Assembly (NCBI GenBank): GCA_019454915.1
Contig: JACFNM010000273.1
Location: forward strand, 1-5,555
Direction: 5' to 3'
Source: Chitinophagaceae bacterium
GTDB lineage: Bacteria; Bacteroidota; Bacteroidia; Chitinophagales; Chitinophagaceae
DNA: 5,555 bases
Below are positions 1-5,555 of this stretch, in pieces. Within the stretch, counting starts at the first letter, position 1. Every line of letters starts with the position of its first letter. The translations under genes and the position numbers were made by a program. The notes below the pieces were generated by a model. It ran no database searches. It saw only the letters and a program-made list of their open reading frames with translations, and was not told the origin of the DNA.

Positions 1-1
1 G

Positions 2-490
2 CCTTTAAGTGACTTGTCAAAGCAATCTTTTGTACATTACCTTTCCTCAGGTGGGGGATTAATGATTTTGCATTTTTCAAATGGCGCTTTTCATTACTCG
101 TTGCCGAATGCTCCCGAGACGGATTGGCCCGAATACAGGAATATTTGCCGACGGGTATGGGATCATAATAGCAATAGCGCCCATGACGCTTATGGCAGTT
201 TTACCGTGAATATCCGAAACCGTTATGATCCGGCCACAAAAAGGCTGAAAGATTTTGAAACGACAGACGAATTGTATTACAACCAAAAAGGCTCAGCGGC
301 TATTGATACGCTTTTATCGGCCAAATCAAAAAACACCGGTCAGGATGAGCCGCTCGCGTGGCGTTATACATATGGAAACGGAAGAGTGTTTCAAACTTTA
401 CTTGGGCATAATGAGCAGTCTTATTCTTCGGCCGGATTTAGAAAACTGCTGTTGAATGCCGCGCTGTGGACTTCGGGTAAGGTGAAGTGA
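2..490 (+). CDS. ThuA-like domain protein, C-terminal part (5' end outside window)
   Basis: The reading frame is open from base 2 through the left edge, so the TTG at 14 and the ATG at 62 are probably internal codons and the true start lies upstream. What remains is about 162 residues matching the C-terminal half of the ThuA family (trehalose utilisation, class I glutamine-amidotransferase-like fold). The family landmarks appear in order: a GGGL turn followed by a strand ending in LHF, a W-x-EYR segment, an HDAYGSF stretch where the family has its conserved His, a DELYYN motif, then LAWRYTYGNGRVF and LLGH, and a closing ALWTSGK helix. ThuA proteins are linked to disaccharide catabolism in rhizobia. 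In Bacteroidota they often accompany sulfatases, glycoside hydrolases and DUF1080 proteins, but the reaction is not settled. It ends with TGA, 109 bp from the convergent glycosyltransferase. The family call is firm; substrate and full architecture cannot be told. Confidence 0.85.
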   Translation, partial: PLSDLSKQSFVHYLSSGGGLMILHFSNGAFHYSLPNAPETDWPEYRNICRRVWDHNSNSAHDAYGSFTVNIRNRYDPATKRLKDFETTDELYYNQKGSAAIDTLLSAKSKNTGQDEPLAWRYTYGNGRVFQTLLGHNEQSYSSAGFRKLLLNAALWTSGKVK

Positions 491-599
491 GTGGAGAATT
501 TGATATATATGTGATCTGCTGCGGTATTAGGTGAATGGATGGTTCTGTTACAATCGGAACTTCTAGGGGCGTTCCTTCGTGTTTCAGATATACTTTATG
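491..599. other. Gap between convergent genes, no clear terminator
   Basis: This 109-bp gap separates the 3' ends of the ThuA-like gene and the glycosyltransferase. Two small competing inverted repeats share one arm: GTTCTG (542-547) with CGGAAC (555-560), which includes a G-T wobble, and GGAAC (556-560) with GTTCC (571-575). Neither is followed by a run of T on either strand, so I do not call a rho-independent terminator. No convincing coding sequence is seen here. Confidence 0.4.
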
Positions 600-1769
600 T
601 CAGGTTAATCTATCAGTCTGAGTATCTTCCAATAAACTTCTGTACAAATTCACTTGTCCCTGCCAGATTAGTCGGTTCTCAAAATTTTCTTCAACGAATT
701 TTCGTCCGTTTCTTCCATATTGCTCTCGCAGATCTTTTTGTTGGAGAAGTTTTTCGATAGACTGGCTTAGCGCTAACGCGTCCCCACTGGCAAATAGCAG
801 GCCGTTAGTCCCGGGCGATACGGCGTCTCTGCATCCGGGAATATCCGAAGCAATCACGGGAACTTCCATGGCAGCAGCTTCTATCAACACATTGGGAAAA
901 CCTTCCCGGTAGGAGGGTAGTACGAGGATGTCAGTGAGGCTGTATATGGGTATAACATCAAACAGTTTGCCCAGGTAAATAATATTTTTATCGTTATACA
1001 ATTGCCGGAGTTCCTGTTTGGTGACAGGATTCTCCTCTATCAGTGGTCCGGCTAATATCAGTCGGAGAGAAGGATATTTATTGATCAAACGGTTGAAAGC
1101 TTCGAACAGGAGGCCGACGCCCTTATCCCGGGATATTCTGCCCACAAATCCCAGAACTATTTCATTTTCGTTTAGCCCTATCTGCTTTTTTAATGCCTGG
1201 GCTTTGATTTCCGTTTCGGTACTTCTTCGAAAACTCAACAGATCAATGCCGTTAGCGCTTCCTTGTCCTATCACCAGGCTTTTATCCGGGGAAAGAATGC
1301 CTCTGTTTTCTGCGTGTGTCTTTAATGTAGGGCTGACGGCAATGACTTGTTTGGCTATTCCGCAGGATATTTTTTCCGTTAAAGTGATAAGCCACTTGAA
1401 AAAACCGGTTTTGGAATCTGATAACAATCCATGCAGCGTGAAAATTCTTCCTTTATATCCGGTAAGCCAGCAGGCGAGCATAATTAAGAATCCCGATTTG
1501 GGATTACCGGCATTGATGATCTCTGGTTTTTCTTTCTTCAGGATACGGATTATTTTAAAGAGTTGGAAAAGATCGGTAACCGGCGTAATTCTCTTGGTGA
1601 AGGGAATGGTGTACAAACGGGCATTCTCTTTTCTGGATAGAAGACTGATTTCTTCACCGGGTCCGCTGATGATGGTTACATCGAAGCCATGGCCAACAAG
1701 ATAGGCAACCTGCCCCCTCAGAAAGTTTGCACAAAATGAACTTGAAACACCCAGAATGATTTTCGACAT
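600..1769 (-). CDS. Glycosyltransferase family 4 (CapM-like) protein
   Basis: This 389-residue protein has the usual length of a single-chain GT-B glycosyltransferase. The N-terminal Rossmann half (about 1-185) carries NAGNPKSGF near 86-94 and TLHGL at 111-115, resembling the acceptor half of CapM/PglA-type enzymes. The C-terminal half has GFVGRISRDKG (207-217), with the Arg and Lys expected to contact the donor diphosphate, and the E-x7-E signature REGFPNVLIE (E289 and E297). It should be a retaining enzyme transferring a sugar from a nucleotide donor to a lipid-linked or surface glycan on the cytoplasmic face of the membrane; donor and acceptor cannot be read from the sequence. The ATG at 1769 is chosen because the family's first strand (KIILGVSSS) follows at once; AGAAG a few bases upstream is at best a weak ribosome site. 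A weak promoter-like pair on the minus strand (TTTC, 20 bp, TATTTTTA) lies shortly before the start. The gene stands alone on this strand apart from the short tail at 1844-1968. Confidence 0.9.
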   Translation of the reverse strand: MSKIILGVSSSFCANFLRGQVAYLVGHGFDVTIISGPGEEISLLSRKENARLYTIPFTKRITPVTDLFQLFKIIRILKKEKPEIINAGNPKSGFLIMLACWLTGYKGRIFTLHGLLSDSKTGFFKWLITLTEKISCGIAKQVIAVSPTLKTHAENRGILSPDKSLVIGQGSANGIDLLSFRRSTETEIKAQALKKQIGLNENEIVLGFVGRISRDKGVGLLFEAFNRLINKYPSLRLILAGPLIEENPVTKQELRQLYNDKNIIYLGKLFDVIPIYSLTDILVLPSYREGFPNVLIEAAAMEVPVIASDIPGCRDAVSPGTNGLLFASGDALALSQSIEKLLQQKDLREQYGRNGRKFVEENFENRLIWQGQVNLYRSLLEDTQTDRLT

Positions 1770-1843
1770 ATACTTCTAAACCGATTAAAAATAAGGCATC
1801 ATGGGAATACGGTGAAAATATATTTTTTTCAAGGTACAATAGT

Positions 1844-1968
1844 TTATTTTAGCGGACTGTCAGTGAAACAATAACGGGTGTATTTAAAATTGTCGCCGGT
1901 GACGGAGACGCCGCCATCATGAAACAAAGGATGCGATGATTTTGAATACTCCACAATAACAACGGGAA
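1844..1968 (-). pseudogene. Possible 3' remnant of an unidentified minus-strand gene
   Basis: On the minus strand a frame ending in TAA at 1844-1846 encodes about 40 residues that read like a normal protein C-terminus, including HDGGVSVTGDNFKYTRYC, written with ordinary codons (GGC, ACC, AAA, TTC). The plus strand of this stretch has stops in all three frames and nothing coding-like. The minus frame stays open to an ATG at 2098, but beyond about 1968 it is antisense to the membrane-protein gene, so those residues are probably a shadow and the upper limit is approximate. It would end 74 bp upstream of the glycosyltransferase on the same strand, as an upstream operon neighbour would. I do not recognise the family. 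It could be the leftover end of a truncated gene, a small divergent gene of up to 84 codons, or a chance open frame. Confidence 0.3.
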
Positions 1969-3231
1969 TTGTCGCAACTTTTATATATCGTATTGGGATT
2001 GGTTTACTTTGCCGCGCTAAGTCTGTTGTTCCGGCGGATACATAAAAAAAATGAGATTGCGCTTTCCTGGCATTGGATGATTGCTGCCTTTGCGGCAAAA
2101 GTGATGGCAGGTATGCTGTATGGTTATTTATATGCCCATGTTTTTGCGGTGAGTGATAGCTGGTCTTATTTCAGGGAATCCCTGGAAGAGTATCAAAAAT
2201 TGATTAAGCATCCCGCTTCTTTTTTCCTAACCGGGCTGAACGTTGAAAATGCCGGTGATATGTTTTCGACGGCGGATAATAATTTCTGGAGCAACGTCGG
2301 CGAAAACCTGTTGATTAAATTACTGGCGATTTTTAATCTGTTAAGCAGGGGCAATTATTATGTAAATGTGGTGCTCTTTAATGCCCTGCCTTTCTTTGGA
2401 TTATATCTGATTTTTCTGATCTCGGCTCATTTTTATAAGCGGAATTTGACGCTTTTGTATGGCTTGATATTCTTTCTTCCTTCCTGTCTGTTTTGGAACA
2501 GCGGTATAGATAAAGACGGATTAATCGTGTTTTTTACCGGTTGGCTCATTCATTCTGTGCATTACCTCTTTTCCGGAAACAGCCACCGGAAACACATTGT
2601 ATTTTGTGTTGTAAGTTTCATTGCTGTTTTATTGCTGAGACCGGTGAACGCGGTACTGTTGATACCGGCGCTTTCGATTTGGTGGTTATCGGCAAAATTT
2701 CCGGCAAAAGCATTTTATGTGGCTTTGGGTGCCGCGGTGTTTTTTGTTGTTCTCTTCTTTATGAGCGGAATGTTGTCGCCGGCTCTTGATTTCCCCCTTA
2801 AACTTGCTGAAAAGCAACATCAGTTTTTGACCCTTGAAGCCAATACGGTATTACCGCTCACCCCGTTGGAGCCTAATTTTTTCAGCTATGTAAAAGTATT
2901 TCCCCAGGCGGTGAACCATATTTTTTTACGACCCTATATTTCGGAGCTGAAGAGCGCCTTCCACCTGATGACTTTTTTAGAAAATATGTTGATACTGGTG
3001 GTGATGGCGCTGGCAATAATCAAAGCCCGCAGTGAAGTTGCTGCTTGTTTTAAAACACCCTATTTTCTCTTCCTGTTGGCACTTTCCTTCAGCGGTTTTA
3101 TATTAATCGGCTACACGACCCCGTTCCCGGGCACAATCGTGAGATATAAGGCGCTGTATGCCGTTCTTTTCCTCATTCCCTTTGTTCACTTACTCGCCGG
3201 AAGCTTCCGATTAATAAATAATAAAAAATAA
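1969..3231 (+). CDS. Multi-pass inner-membrane protein, possibly a polysaccharide polymerase-like protein
   Basis: This 420-residue protein is strongly hydrophobic, with roughly ten likely membrane segments: about 2-21, 33-60, 113-126, 130-155, 159-176, 185-202, 209-241, 247-269, 334-352, 366-383 and 393-412, some of which may be re-entrant or merge. A polar loop (about 62-112) begins VSDSWSYFRE, an Asp/Tyr pattern like the first outer loop of membrane glycan enzymes. Other marks are FWNSGIDKDG (175-184), FLRPY (319-323) followed by FLENM (336-340), and a late IVRYKALY (390-397). This order, SGI-K-(D/E), then RP with an LEN helix, then a late Arg, resembles uncharacterised membrane proteins in Bacteroidota exopolysaccharide loci. 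A role in glycan polymerisation or transfer is inferred, not shown. The start is uncertain: an in-frame TAA at 1957-1959 rules out anything earlier, leaving TTG 1969 (or TTG 1993/1999), with GGGAA directly abutting and no proper ribosome site. The first membrane segment is nearly complete, so few residues can be missing. It is divergent from the glycosyltransferase. Confidence 0.75.
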   Translation: MSQLLYIVLGLVYFAALSLLFRRIHKKNEIALSWHWMIAAFAAKVMAGMLYGYLYAHVFAVSDSWSYFRESLEEYQKLIKHPASFFLTGLNVENAGDMFSTADNNFWSNVGENLLIKLLAIFNLLSRGNYYVNVVLFNALPFFGLYLIFLISAHFYKRNLTLLYGLIFFLPSCLFWNSGIDKDGLIVFFTGWLIHSVHYLFSGNSHRKHIVFCVVSFIAVLLLRPVNAVLLIPALSIWWLSAKFPAKAFYVALGAAVFFVVLFFMSGMLSPALDFPLKLAEKQHQFLTLEANTVLPLTPLEPNFFSYVKVFPQAVNHIFLRPYISELKSAFHLMTFLENMLILVVMALAIIKARSEVAACFKTPYFLFLLALSFSGFILIGYTTPFPGTIVRYKALYAVLFLIPFVHLLAGSFRLINNKK

Positions 3232-3253
3232 TATGTATTATTTTTTATTATTT
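3216..3253. terminator. Perfect 18-bp A/T-only hairpin at the end of the membrane-protein gene
   Basis: Bases 3216-3233 and 3236-3253 are exact reverse complements separated only by TG. The left arm overlaps the final codons (I-N-N-K-K) and the stop codon of the membrane-protein gene, and the right arm runs into TTTTG. The position, just past a stop codon and with a T-rich 3' arm, suits a transcript end or a 3'-protective structure. The stem contains no G or C, so it is weaker than a classic rho-independent terminator. By symmetry it could act in both directions. Confidence 0.45.
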
Positions 3254-3276
3254 TGTTTCAAAAATTTACATTTTTG

Positions 3277-3308
3277 TGGAGTATTTGAGTATGATAGTAT
3301 GAAATATA
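3277..3308. repeat. Short 8-bp tandem pattern (nnnAGTAT) upstream of glnN
   Basis: Three units in exact 8-bp register share AGTAT: TGGAGTAT (3277-3284), TTGAGTAT (3285-3292) and GATAGTAT (3293-3300). A fourth, degenerate unit, GAAATATA, follows (3301-3308). The pattern overlaps the candidate glnN promoter. It may be a binding site or simple low-complexity drift in an AT-rich gap. Confidence 0.3.
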
Positions 3309-3314
3309 CGTGTG
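3284..3314 (+). promoter_or_regulatory. Candidate Bacteroides-type promoter for glnN
   Basis: TTTG at 3284-3287 is followed after 19 bp by TACGTGTG at 3307-3314. The latter matches the Bacteroides -7 consensus TAnnTTTG at all fixed positions but one, and the spacing fits the known 19-21 bp. It would place the transcript start near 3320, leaving a leader of roughly 55-60 nt before the ATG. The gap is very AT-rich, so partial matches can arise by chance. Confidence 0.4.
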
Positions 3315-3377
3315 TTTATTGTCTAATTGTTGTTCTATATACTCATATTTATTATTTATATACAATAACATTCTTCA

Positions 3378-5555
3378 ATGGAATCATTTAGGATCAAAGC
3401 GCTTAATCAGTTGTCCGGAGCGGCAACCAAGGTCGTTATAGAAGGTAATCATAAGATAACCAGCATTTTCGGCGAAAATGTATTCACGTTAAAGACAGCG
3501 AGGGAATACCTGAGTGACGAGGCCTACAAGAGCCTGGTGGCTGCCATCAAGACCGGTAAGAAGATAGACAGGACGATGGGAAATCATATTGGCGCAGGAT
3601 TGAGGCATTGGGCTGAGGCTAAGGGGGTGACGCACTACACGCACTGGTTCCAGCCCCTGAACGGCGCAACGGCAGAGAAGCACGATTCTTTTTTCACGCT
3701 TAAAGGCGACGGTATTCCCATCGAGGAATTTGACGGCGCTTCTCTTATTCAGCAGGAGCCCGATGCCTCTTCTTTTCCTTCCGGCGGATTAAGAGCAACT
3801 TTTGAAGCAAGAGGATATACCGCCTGGGATCCCACGTCTCCGGTGTTTATAATGAATATCGGGGACGCGAATACGCTCTGTATTCCTACCATTTTTGTTT
3901 CCTATACCGGAGAATCGCTGGATACCAAAACGCCATTGCTTCGTTCGCTGGACGCACTGAACAAGGCTGCGGTGGATGTGTGTAATTATTTTGACAAAAA
4001 CATTACCCGGGTCATTGCCACACTGGGTTGGGAGCAGGAATATTTTGTGGTGGATGCGGGATTGGCGACCGCTCGGCCCGATCTTGTGATGGCGGGTCGT
4101 ACTGTATTTGGTCATGCGCCGGCAAAAGGTCAGCAGTTGGATGACCACTATTTTGGCTCCATCCCTGAACGGATCTACGCTTATATGAAAGATTTTGAAG
4201 AAGAGGCGTACCGCTTAGGAATTCCGTTGAGGACCCGTCATAATGAGGTGGCGCCGGCACAGTTTGAATGTGCTCCGGTTTTTGAGGAAGCCAATCTCGC
4301 GGTGGATCATAACATTCTCCTGATGGACCTGATGACCCGTATAGCGCGGAGACACGGTTTGATGGCGTTGCTGCATGAAAAGCCCTTTGCAGGAATCAAC
4401 GGTAGCGGTAAGCATAACAATTGGAGTATGTCAACCGACACGGGCATCAACCTTCTGGCTCCTGGAAAGACACCGAAAACAAACCTGATGTTCCTTTCCA
4501 TTTTCGTTATTGTTATCAAAGCCGTGCACGATTATGCCGATTTGGTGCGGGCGTCGGTGGCTTCGGCGGGCAACGATTACCGGTTAGGGGCCAACGAGGC
4601 GCCTCCGGCGATTATTTCGGTTTTTATTGGTAAATACCTGAATGAGGTCTTAACCGAAATCAAAACCCGGGTGGGTGATAAGTTTTCGGAGCAGGATGAA
4701 ATATTATTGAAGTTAGACATTCACAAAAACATACCCGAACTTTTACTGGACAATACCGATAGAAATCGTACCTCTCCTTTTGCGTTTACAGGAAACAAAT
4801 TTGAATTCCGCGCCGTAGGTTCAACGGCAAACTGTGGAATCCCGGTAACGGTTCTCAATACAATTGTTGCCCGAACGTTAACGAGCTTTAAGACGGAAGT
4901 GGATGCGATAATCGAAAAGGGAGAGAAAAAAGAGATAGCGATTATGCAGGTCATACGGGAGTATATCGCTGCCTCGGAAAAAATATTATTTGAAGGAGAT
5001 GGTTATAGCGAGGAATGGGCGACAGAAGCGGAAAAGCGTGGTTTGGCTAATGTGAAAACCACGCCTCTGGCGCTGGATGCCATGATTTCCGCAAAGTCAA
5101 AGGCTATCTATGATGAGATGGGGATTTTTAATTCGTATGAACTGGAAGCCAGGCATGAAATAGAACTGGAAAAATACATCAAGAAGGTTCAGATAGAAAG
5201 CCGGATTATGGGCGAATTGTGTACAAGCCATATCTTACCCAGTTCGATCAAATACCAGAATGAACTGATTGAAAATATCAAAGGACTTAAAGAAATAGGT
5301 ATGCCCGAATCTTCTTTTGCGAATCAGTTGCGGATACTGGAAAAGATTTCGGAACACATTGCAAAGGTTGCCGAGCACGTGGAAAAGATGATTGACGCCA
5401 GAAAGATAGCCAATAAGATAGCCGATACCCGCCAAAAGGCAATCGCCTATCAGAGCGACGTGAAAGACGCCTATTTTGATAAGATAAGGTATCACGTAGA
5501 TAAACTGGAACTATTGGTGGATGACCAGTATTGGGTATTACCGAAATACCGGGAA
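3378..5555 (+). CDS. glnN: Glutamine synthetase group III (GlnN), lacking only the last codons at the window edge
   Basis: The frame is open without interruption for 726 codons to the right edge; GSIII proteins are about 725-730 residues, and the last visible residues (YWVLPKYRE) are close to the usual C-terminus. The enzyme makes glutamine from glutamate, ammonia and ATP in the cytoplasm, and family members form dodecamers. GSIII signatures appear in order: ITSIFGENVF (27-36), GAGLRHWAEAKG then THYTHWFQPLNG (from about 72), EEFDGASL (from 116), TFEARGYTAWDP (141-152), EQEYFVVD (219-226, metal-binding Glu), RTRHNEVAPAQFE (285-297), NGSGKHNNWS (341-350, nucleotide and glutamate site), YRLGANEAPPA (401-411), DRNRTSPFAF (461-470) and KFEFRAVGS (474-482). 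The helical C-terminal extension typical of this group follows. No catalytic residue appears missing. The ATG at 3378 fits the family N-terminus although no Shine-Dalgarno site precedes it, as is common in Bacteroidota. It sits 146 bp after the membrane-protein gene behind a hairpin and its own candidate promoter, so it is probably its own transcription unit; nitrogen control is expected from the family but not visible here. Confidence 0.97.
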   Translation, partial: MESFRIKALNQLSGAATKVVIEGNHKITSIFGENVFTLKTAREYLSDEAYKSLVAAIKTGKKIDRTMGNHIGAGLRHWAEAKGVTHYTHWFQPLNGATAEKHDSFFTLKGDGIPIEEFDGASLIQQEPDASSFPSGGLRATFEARGYTAWDPTSPVFIMNIGDANTLCIPTIFVSYTGESLDTKTPLLRSLDALNKAAVDVCNYFDKNITRVIATLGWEQEYFVVDAGLATARPDLVMAGRTVFGHAPAKGQQLDDHYFGSIPERIYAYMKDFEEEAYRLGIPLRTRHNEVAPAQFECAPVFEEANLAVDHNILLMDLMTRIARRHGLMALLHEKPFAGINGSGKHNNWSMSTDTGINLLAPGKTPKTNLMFLSIFVIVIKAVHDYADLVRASVASAGNDYRLGANEAPPAIISVFIGKYLNEVLTEIKTRVGDKFSEQDEILLKLDIHKNIPELLLDNTDRNRTSPFAFTGNKFEFRAVGSTANCGIPVTVLNTIVARTLTSFKTEVDAIIEKGEKKEIAIMQVIREYIAASEKILFEGDGYSEEWATEAEKRGLANVKTTPLALDAMISAKSKAIYDEMGIFNSYELEARHEIELEKYIKKVQIESRIMGELCTSHILPSSIKYQNELIENIKGLKEIGMPESSFANQLRILEKISEHIAKVAEHVEKMIDARKIANKIADTRQKAIAYQSDVKDAYFDKIRYHVDKLELLVDDQYWVLPKYRE

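Noticed and set aside
542..575. Small inverted repeats considered as a shared terminator for the convergent genes
   Set aside because: Stems of 5-6 bp with a wobble or long loop and no T-tract on either strand are too weak to call.
539..760. Plus-strand open frame of 73 codons
   Set aside because: Most of it is antisense to the 3' end of the glycosyltransferase, and it shows no family features or translation signal.
1018..1704. Plus-strand open frame of 228 codons
   Set aside because: It lies wholly antisense to the glycosyltransferase, whose E-x7-E and GFVGR motifs make the minus strand the real coding strand. Its translation shows no recognisable domain.
1654..1839. Minus-strand open frame of 61 codons
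   Set aside because: It overlaps the glycosyltransferase start in another frame and is rich in Cys and aromatic residues as expected for a shadow frame; nothing supports translation.
3320..3377. Considered as a riboswitch or small RNA in the glnN leader
   Set aside because: The stretch is nearly all A and T, with no stable paired structure or known aptamer motif visible.
3789..4519. Several minus-strand open frames within glnN
   Set aside because: All are antisense shadows of the uninterrupted glutamine synthetase frame, rich in Arg, His and Pro and without domains.
4421..4633. Plus-strand 70-codon frame inside glnN, considered as a sign of a frameshift
   Set aside because: Codon-by-codon reading of glnN shows its own frame continues through with family motifs (YRLGANEAPPA), so there is no frameshift.

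Overview
The window looks like chromosomal DNA of a Bacteroidota bacterium, most likely Bacteroidales. Three things suggest this. It carries a group III glutamine synthetase of the GlnN type described from Bacteroides fragilis. The genes lack clear Shine-Dalgarno sites. A candidate -33/-7 promoter of the Bacteroides pattern (TTTG, then TAnnTTTG) lies in the AT-rich gap before that gene. No species can be named from the sequence alone.

Layout: (1) 2-490, plus strand: the C-terminal part of a ThuA-like protein cut by the left window edge. (2) 600-1769, minus strand: a complete GT4-family (CapM-like) glycosyltransferase, convergent with the ThuA gene. (3) About 1844-1968, minus strand: a short coding-looking tail, possibly the 3' remnant of a gene that once lay upstream of the glycosyltransferase. 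(4) 1969-3231, plus strand: a 420-residue multi-pass membrane protein resembling those of polysaccharide loci, with an awkward TTG start, followed by a perfect 18-bp hairpin made only of A and T. (5) 3378-5555, plus strand: glutamine synthetase III, intact to the window edge and lacking only its last few codons.

Functionally this is a mixed neighbourhood: carbohydrate utilisation (ThuA-like), surface glycan synthesis (the glycosyltransferase and, by inference, the divergently placed membrane protein), and ammonia assimilation (GlnN). The glycosyltransferase and the membrane protein could serve one glycan pathway, but the sequence does not prove it. GlnN has its own leader and is probably transcribed separately.

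I see no CRISPR array, insertion sequence, tRNA, rRNA or defence system, and no strong evidence of an undescribed system. The part most worth a second look is the junction at 1844-1970, where a truncated minus-strand tail, an in-frame ATG followed by a stop, a 9-bp direct repeat and a rare TTG start fall close together and could mark a past rearrangement.
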